DNA from: Chryseobacterium aureum
GTDB taxonomy: Bacteria; Bacteroidota; Bacteroidia; Flavobacteriales; Weeksellaceae
DNA length: 64,000 bases
NCBI RefSeq assembly: GCF_003971235.1
Contig: NZ_CP034661.1
Coordinates: 3,844,001-3,908,000, forward strand
Direction: 5' to 3'
Position numbers and translations under genes: made by a program. Positions 18,213 to 25,313 of this stretch are shown piece by piece (position 1 is the first letter of the stretch; every line of letters starts with the position of its first letter). The notes under the pieces were generated by a model. That model searched no databases and was not told where the DNA came from. It saw nothing but the letters and a program-made list of their open reading frames with translations.

Positions 18213-18242
18213 TTGCAGTATCATTTCAATGTGTTACATTTG
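18213..18242 (+). promoter_or_regulatory. Candidate promoter TTG-N19-TACATTTG for the HxlR gene
   Basis: TTG at 18213-18215 and TACATTTG at 18235-18242 fit both Bacteroidota promoter boxes. The -7 box ends only 4 nt before the ATG at 18247 and lies downstream of a possible ATG at 18229. If real, the transcript would be leaderless or even start inside the proposed gene. It argues against the 18229 start. Confidence 0.45.
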
Positions 18243-18246
18243 TCTT

Positions 18247-18615
18247 ATGTATGAAAGAAAAATTCCACCCAATCTGAACTGCGGACTCGATCTGATCGCT
18301 GAAGTGTTGTATGGCAAATGGAAAATCCGTTTGCTCTGGTTTATTAATGAAGGCCATCAAAGGCCCAGTGAACTACAGCGAAAAATTCCTGATGCTACCC
18401 GAAGAGTACTGAATATACAGCTGAAAGAGCTCGAAGAACATGAGCTTGTTACCAGGAAAATTTATCCTGTTGTACCTCCAAAGGTAGAGTACAGGCTTAC
18501 AGAATTCGGAAAGACATTAATTCCCGTGATTGCTGTCTTAGGAAAGTGGGGAGATGATCATGAAGACCATTTAAGGACATTAATTCTGAAAAGATTAAAA
18601 AATGGGGAAGAATAG
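18247..18615 (+). CDS. HxlR-family winged-helix transcriptional regulator
   Basis: The 122-residue protein has the HxlR pattern: a cysteine near the start (NLNCGLDLIAEVLYGKWKI, Cys12), helix-turn-helix HQRPSELQRKIPDATRRVLN, and the wing VVPPKVEYRLTEFGKTLIP. Such regulators sense electrophiles or redox change, often through the N-terminal Cys. ATG 18247 is preferred to ATG 18229, which would add a hydrophobic six-residue lead. It is a single-gene unit that converges on the GG-leader peptide gene. Confidence 0.88.
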   Translation: MYERKIPPNLNCGLDLIAEVLYGKWKIRLLWFINEGHQRPSELQRKIPDATRRVLNIQLKELEEHELVTRKIYPVVPPKVEYRLTEFGKTLIPVIAVLGKWGDDHEDHLRTLILKRLKNGEE

Positions 18616-18653
18616 CTGATACCGCTTTGGCTGAAGAAAATCGAGCGAAATAA

Positions 18654-18687
18654 GAAAACCTGCACAGAATGCAGGTTTTCATTTTTT
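18654..18687. terminator. Bidirectional terminator between the HxlR gene and the GG-leader peptide gene
   Basis: GAAAACCTGCA (18654-18664) pairs with TGCAGGTTTTC (18670-18680) around a 5-nt loop, followed by ATTTTTT on +. On the minus strand it lies just after the peptide stop codon. Confidence 0.85.
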
Positions 18688-18688
18688 A

Positions 18689-18853
18689 TTATGGGCATAC
18701 ACAATTACCGCATGTCCAGATGATACAGTTGCCATCCGTGTCCCATTCGCAGCAGTATCTTGGTCTTGTAGGACCGATTCCGCCTGTTACTGATTTTTGT
18801 TGCTCTCTGCCTAGTTTTTGTGCATGTTTCAGCACTTTAATGTTCTTGTTCAT
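18689..18853 (-). CDS. Short double-glycine-leader, cysteine-rich peptide (bacteriocin-like)
   Basis: A minus-strand frame from ATG (18851-18853) to TAA (18689-18691) encodes 54 residues. The first 25 form a charged, amphipathic leader that ends KLGREQQKSVTGG. This aligns with the double-glycine leader consensus LSxxELxxIxGG recognised by peptidase-containing ABC exporters. The predicted mature part (residues 26-54) starts IGPTRPRYCCEWDTD and has six cysteines (34, 35, 43, 48, 51, 53) and two tryptophans. The opposite strand also has an open frame, but its protein looks random. No exporter or modification enzyme lies in this window, so it probably depends on one elsewhere. Function is inferred from the leader alone. 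Confidence 0.72.
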   Translation of the reverse strand: MNKNIKVLKHAQKLGREQQKSVTGGIGPTRPRYCCEWDTDGNCIIWTCGNCVCP

Positions 18854-18894
18854 GATTTTGTTGTTTTGATGTTAATAGTTAAGGTTTTAAAATG

Positions 18895-18915
18895 TATAAT
18901 TTCGCGAAAATTATA
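18895..18915. promoter_or_regulatory. Imperfect palindrome in the peptide-gene promoter region
   Basis: TATAATT (18895-18901) and AATTATA (18909-18915) flank a TCGCGA core. This inverted repeat lies about 42-62 nt upstream of the peptide start and overlaps a TATAATTTTC stretch on the minus strand that loosely resembles a -7 box. It is a candidate operator. The rest of 18916-19107 shows no gene. Confidence 0.45.
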
Positions 18916-19107
18916 TCACTAATATATGAATTTAAATTGTAAAATGAGCGGATTTTTTATTCTTATCTGAATGTAATATAGTGAGTTGTAGATGATGAGG
19001 CTAGGATAATATGTCTTTTTGTTCAAAAATGGTAGAAAACAATTTCGGATACAATCAAATTTAATGCATAAAATAATCCAAAAGTTTTACAGGTAGAGAC
19101 CTTTACT

Positions 19108-19115
19108 TATATTTG
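19108..19115 (+). promoter_or_regulatory. Candidate -7 element (TATATTTG)
   Basis: TATATTTG fits TAnnTTTG and lies 20 nt upstream of the ATG at 19135. The -33 region is T-rich (GTTTTA) without a perfect TTG. Confidence 0.5.
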
Positions 19116-19134
19116 TACTATTGCATAAATCTTT

Positions 19135-20049
19135 ATGAGACTAAATATTAAAAACGAAACGGGGAGGCTGAAGTCAGTAGTTCTAGGCCAGCCTAATTCA
19201 CTGGGGCCAGTTCCCACACTAGAGGAAAGTTATGATGCAAAGTCATACTACTCAATCGAACACAACATTTATCCTAAAGAAGAGGATATCATCAGTGAGA
19301 TGAACGCTTTTGAAGCGGTTTTAAAAAAATATGACGTTGAAGTACTGCGTCCAAGTATCATCAAAGACTATAATCAGGTTTTTTCAAGAGATGTAGCTTT
19401 TGTAATAGATGACAAGATGATCATTTCAAATGTCATTGCAGACAGAGCAGATGAGCAGGAAGCCTACAAAAACGTTTTTGAAAAAGTAGCATGGAGAAAG
19501 ATCATTAACCTTCCGGAAACGGCACACATTGAAGGAGGAGATGTAATTGTATGGAATGACTTTCTTTTTATAGGAACATGTTTCAGTGAAGATTACAGAA
19601 ACTATAAAACCGCAAGAACGAATGAATATGCCATCGAAATCTTAAAAGAATATTTTCCAAAGAAAAGGATTATTGATCTGGAGCTGAAGAAAAATGATAA
19701 AGTGCCATTTGAAGGAATTCTTCATTTGGATTGTACCTTCAATCCGGTGGGAGAAGACAAATGTATTATTTATAAAAACGGATTTGTGGATGAAAGTGAC
19801 TACCGTTTAATCATTGATATTTTCGGAGAAGAAAACTGTTTCCATATCAATGATGAAGAAATGTTTGAAATGTTCCCTAATATTTTCTCTATTTCTCCTG
19901 AAGTAGTGGTTTCAGACAAAGCATTTACAAGAATGAACAACCACCTGAGAAATGAGTGGGGAATGACGGTAGAAGAAATTCCTTACAGAGAAATATCCAA
20001 AATGGGAGGCCTGCTGAGATGCTCTACAATGCCGCTTGTTAGGGAGTAA
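19135..20049 (+). CDS. Arginine deiminase/amidinotransferase-superfamily protein (dimethylargininase-like)
   Basis: The 304-residue protein has the pentein fold pattern: NETGRLKSVVLGQP at the start, FSRDVAFVIDD (substrate-binding Asp), HIEGGDVIVWND with the catalytic His/Glu-Gly-Gly-Asp motif (about residue 137), and a C-terminal catalytic Cys in GGLLRCSTMPL. Such enzymes hydrolyse guanidino groups of arginine derivatives (arginine, methylarginines, agmatine). The exact substrate cannot be assigned. In flavobacteria this gene commonly lies after gltA. A second guanidino-modifying family member follows at 20619. Confidence 0.8.
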   Translation: MRLNIKNETGRLKSVVLGQPNSLGPVPTLEESYDAKSYYSIEHNIYPKEEDIISEMNAFEAVLKKYDVEVLRPSIIKDYNQVFSRDVAFVIDDKMIISNVIADRADEQEAYKNVFEKVAWRKIINLPETAHIEGGDVIVWNDFLFIGTCFSEDYRNYKTARTNEYAIEILKEYFPKKRIIDLELKKNDKVPFEGILHLDCTFNPVGEDKCIIYKNGFVDESDYRLIIDIFGEENCFHINDEEMFEMFPNIFSISPEVVVSDKAFTRMNNHLRNEWGMTVEEIPYREISKMGGLLRCSTMPLVRE

Positions 20050-20069
20050 TTGAGTGGGAGAGTTTTTGG

Positions 20070-20114
20070 GTTTGAGAGTGGAAGCGTTTTAGAATCTGAG
20101 AGTTAGAGTGTTGG
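20070..20114 (+). repeat. Left inverted arm around the broken four-helix-bundle gene
   Basis: A GAG/TTG-rich, repetitive stretch fills 20050-20120. Two blocks are mirrored on the far side of the gene: 20097-20114 (TGAGAGTTAGAGTGTTGG) against the reverse complement of 20573-20590 (14 of 18 match), and 20070-20084 against 20595-20609 (11 of 15). The blocks occur in mirrored order, as expected of arms that could pair in RNA. Confidence 0.6.
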
Positions 20115-20155
20115 TGGATTTGGATATTTTTTTAATTTTAAAAAAATATTTGGGT

Positions 20156-20563
20156 ATGTCAACAATCAGATTTCATCAGGACTTAAAAGTTTATCAAAAA
20201 TCATTTGAAACAGCACAGCTGATTTATGAACTCTCAAAATCCTTTCCAAAAGAAGAACTTTACTCACTTACAGATCAGATAAGAAGATCATCAAGATCTG
20301 TAACGTGAAATATTAGTGAGGCTTGGGGAAAAAGAAAATATGAAAAATCCTTCATCGCTAAGCTTACAGATTCAGAGGGAGAAGCAAGGGAAACCCAAAC
20401 ATGGCTTCAATTCGCTTTTGCTTGTAAGTATATAAATGAAGAGCAATATGATCATTTGTACAAAGAATATAATCAAATAATAGGAATGTTAGTTAATATG
20501 ATGAGTCAGTCAGAAAAATGGTGTTCATTTTCTTCAATGAATAAAGAAGAGAATAATTTGTAG
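20156..20563 (+). pseudogene. Four-helix-bundle protein (23S rRNA intervening-sequence family), interrupted by TGA
   Basis: The frame begins MSTIRFHQDLKVYQKSFETA and keeps family motifs (FPKEELYSLTDQIRRSSRSV, then NISEAWGKRKYEKSF and GEARETQTWLQFA) through 135 codons to TAG at 20561-20563. A TGA at 20306-20308 sits exactly where the family has Ala in the S-V-x-A-N-I-S/A-E motif. Both halves stay in the same frame, so this is a nonsense change, not a frameshift. Reaching TGA from an Ala codon needs more than one base change. It lies between two amidinotransferase genes and is flanked by inverted repetitive arms. Confidence 0.8.
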
Positions 20564-20572
20564 AACGTTTTT

Positions 20573-20609
20573 CAGACACTCAAACTCTAATACACTAATA
20601 CCCTCAAAC
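20573..20609 (+). repeat. Right inverted arm downstream of the broken four-helix-bundle gene
   Basis: The CTC/CAA-rich sequence between the pseudogene stop and the next start codon at 20619 contains CAGACACTCAAACTCTAA and CTAATACCCTCAAAC. These are imperfect reverse complements of blocks in 20070-20114. Confidence 0.6.
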
Positions 20610-20618
20610 TTAATAAAA

Positions 20619-21542
20619 ATGCAGACAACAGATACCGTATTAATGATAGAGCCGATTGCATTCGGTTACAACGCTGAGACAGCGAAAAACAATTACTTTC
20701 AGGTGGAACAGACAGGGTCTGACATCCAGTCAAAAGCGTTGGCTGAGTTCAACACTTTTGTCGGAAAGCTGAGAGAAAAAGGAATCAATGTGATCACCAT
20801 AAAAGATACATTGGATCCCCATACTCCGGATTCTATCTTCCCCAACAACTGGGTAAGCTTCCATAAAGACGGAAAAGTGGTTTTATATCCTATGTTCGCT
20901 TCCAACAGAAGAGTGGAAAGAAGGGAAGATATTATTGAAACCATCGAAGCCAATGGATTTGAAGTAGCTGAAATTGATGACTGGTCATTTTCTGAAACCC
21001 AGGGTCATTTTCTGGAAGGAACAGGAAGCATGATCTTCGACCACGATCATAAAATTGCTTACGGCTCGGTTTCTTTGAGGCTTGATGAAAAACTGTTCAG
21101 AGAATTCTGTGCTAAATTCGGATTTACACCGGTTGTTTTCCATTCATTCCAGACGGTAGGAACAGAAAGACTTCCCATTTATCACACCAATGTCATGATG
21201 TGTGTGGCAGATCAGTTTGTTGTAATATGCCTTGACTGTATTGATGATGAGCTGGAAAGAGAAAAAGTAATAGAAACCATTAAAGGTTCCGGAAAAGAAA
21301 TCATTGAAATTTCAGAAGAACAGATGCAGCAGTTTGCAGGAAATATGCTTCAGGTTCAAAATAAAGAGGGTGAGAAATTCCTTGTGATGAGCCAGACGGC
21401 TTACCAGTCTTTATCTCCGGAACAAGTATCAGCTATTGAAAAATACTGCGAAATTATCTATTCAGACCTTAATACCATTGAAGTAAATGGTGGAGGAAGC
21501 GCAAGATGTATGCTTGCTGAAGTTTTTCTTCCAAAAAAATAA
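20619..21542 (+). CDS. ctlX: CtlX-like amidinotransferase / citrulline-utilisation hydrolase
   Basis: The 307-residue protein starts MQTTDTVLMIEPIAFGYNAET. It has PDSIFPNNWVSFHKDG (about residues 70-85), QGHFLEGTGSMIFDHDH (His/Glu/Gly motif near 130), HTNVMMCVADQ (second His), and the catalytic Cys in NGGGSARCMLAEVF. This matches the CtlX branch of the arginine-deiminase superfamily, linked to citrulline or arginine catabolism; the symbol is by family resemblance. It lies 22 nt before the AdoMet-decarboxylase gene and may head the polyamine-type operon, which would connect guanidino chemistry to polyamine supply. Confidence 0.78.
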   Translation: MQTTDTVLMIEPIAFGYNAETAKNNYFQVEQTGSDIQSKALAEFNTFVGKLREKGINVITIKDTLDPHTPDSIFPNNWVSFHKDGKVVLYPMFASNRRVERREDIIETIEANGFEVAEIDDWSFSETQGHFLEGTGSMIFDHDHKIAYGSVSLRLDEKLFREFCAKFGFTPVVFHSFQTVGTERLPIYHTNVMMCVADQFVVICLDCIDDELEREKVIETIKGSGKEIIEISEEQMQQFAGNMLQVQNKEGEKFLVMSQTAYQSLSPEQVSAIEKYCEIIYSDLNTIEVNGGGSARCMLAEVFLPKK

Positions 21543-21563
21543 TATATTTACCAAAAAAATTAA

Positions 21564-21923
21564 TTGAACCCATTATCAAGTAAAGGTTTACATATTCTTC
21601 TGACTTTGGAAACAGAGTCAGAAGATTTGTTATTAGACAGCAAAAGTTTCCTGGCGTTTACAGAAGAAATCCTGAAAACAAAAGAGGTGGAAATTGTAGG
21701 AGTAACCAATCATATTTTTGAAAATGACAGTTTTACTTCCGCAGTGATCCTGAAAGAGTCCCACCTCTGTATCCATACGTGGCCGGAATTTAAGCAGCTT
21801 ACTTTTGATGTTTTTCTTTGTAATTATACCCAGGATAATACCGGAAAAGTAGAGCAGATTGCAGATGAGGTGGTTCAGTATTTTAAAGCTAATACCATTC
21901 AGAAACACAAAATTTACAGATAA
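21564..21923 (+). CDS. speD: S-adenosylmethionine decarboxylase family protein
   Basis: The 119-residue protein has prokaryotic AdoMetDC length and motif: SAVILKESHLCIHTWPEF then FDVFLC. The putative self-cleavage serine S66, His71 and Cys86 are spaced 5 and 20 residues apart, exactly as Ser63/His68/Cys83 in the Thermotoga enzyme. Processing would create a pyruvoyl cofactor that decarboxylates AdoMet to the aminopropyl donor. Translation must start at TTG 21564: a TAA sits directly upstream in frame and there is no early ATG. The DUF4178 gene starts 3 nt after its stop. Confidence 0.88.
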   Translation: MNPLSSKGLHILLTLETESEDLLLDSKSFLAFTEEILKTKEVEIVGVTNHIFENDSFTSAVILKESHLCIHTWPEFKQLTFDVFLCNYTQDNTGKVEQIADEVVQYFKANTIQKHKIYR

Positions 21924-21926
21924 AAA

Positions 21927-23387
21927 ATGCATTACGTCTGCCCGGCATGCGGCTCAGAAAATAAACTAGACCTTACTTTTCCCGTTGAGGAATATGTTTG
22001 TGGTACCTGTTCTCACCTCATTGATGTGGAGAGAAATAAGTCAGTCAAACATTTGAAAGTGCCCACAGAAAACGTCGCTTTAGACGTTGGACAGAAGGGG
22101 AAAATTGAAGGAGTGGAATATACAGTAGTCGCAATTATAGTTAAGAAATACGGAAACAGTATTTTCTGGCGTGAATATTCTTTAAAAGACAGCAAAGGAA
22201 ATGACGCTTTCCTGAGTGAAAGTGACGGCCATTGGGTTTTTATAACCTCCATGCATCCTGACGATTTTAAAGGTAAAAATTCGAAATTACCAACCTATCT
22301 CGGACGAACTTATCGCTGGTATGAAAATACACCATGCACTATTGATGCAGCAGCCGGTTTTTTTGATGAACACCTGGATTTCAGTATCGCTACCTACAAA
22401 GAATATGTCAACGGAACCCGTATGATCTCTCAGGAGAAGACGGGCAAGAAAAGCGAGTACTTCTATGGAGTACATATTTCGAAATACGAAGTGAAAAGAG
22501 CTTTTAAAATAGCTCATATGCCTTATTATACAGGAGTTGGGATCGTTCAGCCTTATTATTTTGATATAAAACAGGCTTTGAACATCTTTTGTGTGGCAGC
22601 ATTAATGATATGTCTGCTTCAGCTCTATGTTTATACTTCAAGAACCAACACAACCGTTTTTGAGCAGTCGGTCAACTTTGCTGATGTGAAAGATAAAGAA
22701 CTGGTCAGCAAAAAGTTTACGCTTTCCGGAGGCTCAGCGCCATTGAAGGTAAATGCTTTTTCAGCAGTGGACAATTCATGGGCGAATGTTCAGCTAAGTC
22801 TTGTGAATGAAAACACGAACGAAATAGTATATACTTCAAAAGATATCGAACAGTATCACGGTTATGAAGATGGTGAAAGCTGGTCAGAAGGAAATCAGTC
22901 TGAGGAATTCAACCTTTGTGGGGTAAGTTCCGGAAAATATCATTTTCTTATTTCAGCCGAAAAAGAAGGTTCTTTATTGCCTGCATTTTCAGGCCTTCAG
23001 TCACCAGACTCAAAAATATTGATCTCAAGGGATAAATCCGGTATTCTGGACGTAACCGATATCTATAAAGCACAATCTACCACTTTCATAGACGGAAAGA
23101 CGTTGGAAAAAGATACAACAGAATTGGGTAAACTGGTGAAAGCATCATTTGGAACTTCAAAAATAGACTCTCTGATCAATGTTGAAGGGCAGAGGCTTAC
23201 AACAGATATTATTGAATCCAATAACGATGTAAAGCTTAAGGCAACCTGGCTTCCCGTTTCATTCTGGAACTTCGGAGTGATCCTATTTATAATGATTATT
23301 CTGTTTGCAGCAATGCTCATGGGCAGACATGCCTTTAATGTGAAAAAATGGAAGAATAGTTCAAACACCCCTTATTCCACCTCATAA
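21927..23387 (+). CDS. DUF4178-type membrane protein with N-terminal zinc ribbon
   Basis: The 486-residue protein has a CPAC...CGTC zinc ribbon (Cys5/8 and 25/28), then a DUF4178-like beta-rich region (about residues 50-200; GVEYTVVAIIVKKYG, WREYSLKDSKGNDAFLSESDGHW). A membrane helix follows (about 217-235), then a roughly 210-residue soluble region and a second helix (about 448-468). The central part is therefore probably outside the cytoplasm. DUF4178 proteins are found next to SpeD/SpeE homologues and DUF350 in other bacteria, as here. Its biochemical role is unknown. Confidence 0.75.
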   Translation: MHYVCPACGSENKLDLTFPVEEYVCGTCSHLIDVERNKSVKHLKVPTENVALDVGQKGKIEGVEYTVVAIIVKKYGNSIFWREYSLKDSKGNDAFLSESDGHWVFITSMHPDDFKGKNSKLPTYLGRTYRWYENTPCTIDAAAGFFDEHLDFSIATYKEYVNGTRMISQEKTGKKSEYFYGVHISKYEVKRAFKIAHMPYYTGVGIVQPYYFDIKQALNIFCVAALMICLLQLYVYTSRTNTTVFEQSVNFADVKDKELVSKKFTLSGGSAPLKVNAFSAVDNSWANVQLSLVNENTNEIVYTSKDIEQYHGYEDGESWSEGNQSEEFNLCGVSSGKYHFLISAEKEGSLLPAFSGLQSPDSKILISRDKSGILDVTDIYKAQSTTFIDGKTLEKDTTELGKLVKASFGTSKIDSLINVEGQRLTTDIIESNNDVKLKATWLPVSFWNFGVILFIMIILFAAMLMGRHAFNVKKWKNSSNTPYSTS

Positions 23388-23578
23388 TGAACACTATTTT
23401 ACATTACATAAGACAACATTGGAAACTCTGCCTGATCGGGGGATTTTTCATGATCTGGTTTGTATATCTTACGTATCAGGGAAATCAGGTGTGCGACTGT
23501 GCCAAAACGGAAACGTACCGTGACGGAACGACAAGAAGCCACTCCAGAGTAGGATTCTACAGATATTATCACAAATAA
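23387..23578 (+). CDS. Small single-span membrane protein of the polyamine-type cassette
   Basis: The 63-residue protein has one membrane helix (about residues 12-30, KLCLIGGFFMIWFVYLTY) and a short polar C-terminus with a CDC motif and many Arg/Tyr residues (TTRSHSRVGFYRYYHK). No family is recognised. The ATG overlaps the preceding TAA by one base (TAATG), so it is translationally coupled to the DUF4178 gene. Confidence 0.7.
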   Translation: MNTILHYIRQHWKLCLIGGFFMIWFVYLTYQGNQVCDCAKTETYRDGTTRSHSRVGFYRYYHK

Positions 23579-23590
23579 AAAAATAAAACT

Positions 23591-23806
23591 ATGGACAACA
23601 TCAATTTCTTACCCATATTGAATTCGGTTCTGTACTCATTCCTGGGAATCGCAATTCTGCTTGTATGCTATTTCATCATCGAAAAGCTTACTCCGGAAAA
23701 AACATGGCATGAGATTGCTCAGAATAAAAACATAGCACTGGCTATCGTATTCGGAGCATTTATTATCGGAATTTCAATGATTATAAGCGCGGCAATTCAT
23801 GGATAA
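23591..23806 (+). CDS. DUF350 (YjfL-like) membrane protein
   Basis: The 71-residue protein has two hydrophobic helices (about residues 8-30 and 47-70) separated by the charged segment EKLTPEKTWHEIAQNKN. This matches half of the duplicated E. coli YjfL (DUF350) protein. In E. coli, yjfL lies in a cluster with a PspA-like protein and a glutathionylspermidine-synthase-like ATP-grasp, a further link to polyamines and membrane stress. The stop overlaps the next start by 8 nt. Confidence 0.82.
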   Translation: MDNINFLPILNSVLYSFLGIAILLVCYFIIEKLTPEKTWHEIAQNKNIALAIVFGAFIIGISMIISAAIHG

Positions 23807-25313
23807 GAAGAGGATTCCTCTTGAGCTGCTTTTATTGTTTTCAGTATTTGTCATTGCTACCTGTGGACTGATTTATGAGCTGGTGGCAGGAGCCCTGGCG
23901 AGCTATCTTTTAGGAGACTCTGTAAAGCAGTTTTCTTTCATTATTGGGGTCTATCTCTTTTCAATGGGAGTAGGTTCCTATCTTGCGAAATTCATTAAAG
24001 GAAATCTTATTGACAAATTCATTGAGATCGAAATCCTTGTAGGGATTGTAGGCGGAATCAGCTCAGTGGTGCTGTTTATTTTATTCAATACACTCGCGCA
24101 CTTTGAAAGTGTGCTATATCTCTTTGTCTTTTTCACGGGCTGTCTTGTGGGAGTGGAGATTCCACTTCTGATGAACATCCTGAAAGACAGGGTGCAGTTT
24201 AAGGATTTGGTTTCAAATGTCTTCGCATTTGATTACATCGGAGCTTTATTGGCGTCTATCCTTTTTCCATTGGTTTTAATTCCGAAATTAGGAATTGTAA
24301 AGACACCTCTTTTTTTTGGGTTGATTAATATCTCTATTGCGATATTTCTCTGCTATTATCTTACCAAAGAATTATCAAAACCTTTATCACTCAAAGTAAA
24401 ATCTATTGCAGCATTTACATTCTTGCTGGGACTTTTCTTTTTCTCAGATATGATTCTGTCTTATTCAGAAGAAAAACTGTATGGAGAAAATGTGGTTTAT
24501 ACCAAGAGCTCACCCTATCAGAGAATCGTTTTAACGAGAAATACCCATGAGTTTCGATTATATCTGAATAACAACTTACAGTTTTCATCCACCGATGAAT
24601 ACCGTTATCATGAAGCTTTAGTACATCCTGCAATGTCAATGGCCAAACATATTGATAACATTCTGATTCTGGGAGGAGGTGATGGCTTTGCAGCCAGAGA
24701 AGTACTGAAATATAAAGATGTTAAAAAAGTAACCCTTGTGGATCTTGATGGTGAAATGACTCAGTTTTTCAAGACCAATGAAACCATGCGCAGGTTAAAC
24801 CAAAATTCTTTTTCCAATCCGAAAGTAGAAATCATTAATAAAGACGCTTATATTTGGGTTAAAGGCAGCAAAAAGAAATTTGATGTCATCATCATCGATT
24901 TTCCGGATCCGTCCAACTACAGCTTAGGAAAACTATATTCCCTGCAGTTTTACAAAGAACTGGAGAAGCTGACAACGCTTGATACCAAAATTGTGGTTCA
25001 GACCACCTCTCCGTATTTTGCCCCAAAATCTTTCTGGTGCATCGAAAAAACCATCAATCAGATTTTTCCTTTCACAGCAGCCTATCACACCTATGTGCCG
25101 TCTTTTGGAGAATGGGGGTTTTCTATGGCTTCTTTTGAACCTGTCAACAATAGAATCTACAGGAAGCTTCCCGGCTTGAAATACTATGATTACAACTTTT
25201 CGCAGATGGCTTATTTTAATAAGGATATGAAAGTGAAAGACGTAGAAGTTAACCGTCTGGATAACCAGATATTAGTCCGTTATTTCGATGAAGAGTGGGG
25301 GAAAGTACAGTAG
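23799..25313 (+). CDS. Membrane-embedded polyamine aminopropyltransferase (spermidine-synthase-like)
   Basis: The 504-residue protein has an N-terminal membrane domain (about residues 8-215, roughly six to seven helices) followed by a spermidine-synthase domain. Motifs: SSPYQRIVLTR, DEYRYHEALVHPAMS, LGGGDGFAAREVLKY (GGGDG at 292-296), VDLD (314-317) and the catalytic-region DFPDPSNYSLGKLYS (D367, D370). The enzymatic domain looks intact. With the AdoMet decarboxylase at 21564 it could supply and use decarboxylated AdoMet. The acceptor is unknown and may be membrane-linked because the enzyme is anchored. Confidence 0.86.
   Translation: MDKKRIPLELLLLFSVFVIATCGLIYELVAGALASYLLGDSVKQFSFIIGVYLFSMGVGSYLAKFIKGNLIDKFIEIEILVGIVGGISSVVLFILFNTLAHFESVLYLFVFFTGCLVGVEIPLLMNILKDRVQFKDLVSNVFAFDYIGALLASILFPLVLIPKLGIVKTPLFFGLINISIAIFLCYYLTKELSKPLSLKVKSIAAFTFLLGLFFFSDMILSYSEEKLYGENVVYTKSSPYQRIVLTRNTHEFRLYLNNNLQFSSTDEYRYHEALVHPAMSMAKHIDNILILGGGDGFAAREVLKYKDVKKVTLVDLDGEMTQFFKTNETMRRLNQNSFSNPKVEIINKDAYIWVKGSKKKFDVIIIDFPDPSNYSLGKLYSLQFYKELEKLTTLDTKIVVQTTSPYFAPKSFWCIEKTINQIFPFTAAYHTYVPSFGEWGFSMASFEPVNNRIYRKLPGLKYYDYNFSQMAYFNKDMKVKDVEVNRLDNQILVRYFDEEWGKVQ

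Noticed and set aside
18669..18869. 66-codon + strand frame opposite the GG-leader peptide
   Set aside because: It is the antisense shadow of the peptide gene; its protein has no recognisable features, whereas the minus frame has a leader motif and a cysteine pattern.
20108..20308. Short 66-residue protein starting upstream of ATG 20156
   Set aside because: The upstream extension is repeat sequence and the family N-terminus begins at 20156; the frame ends at the internal TGA of the pseudogene.
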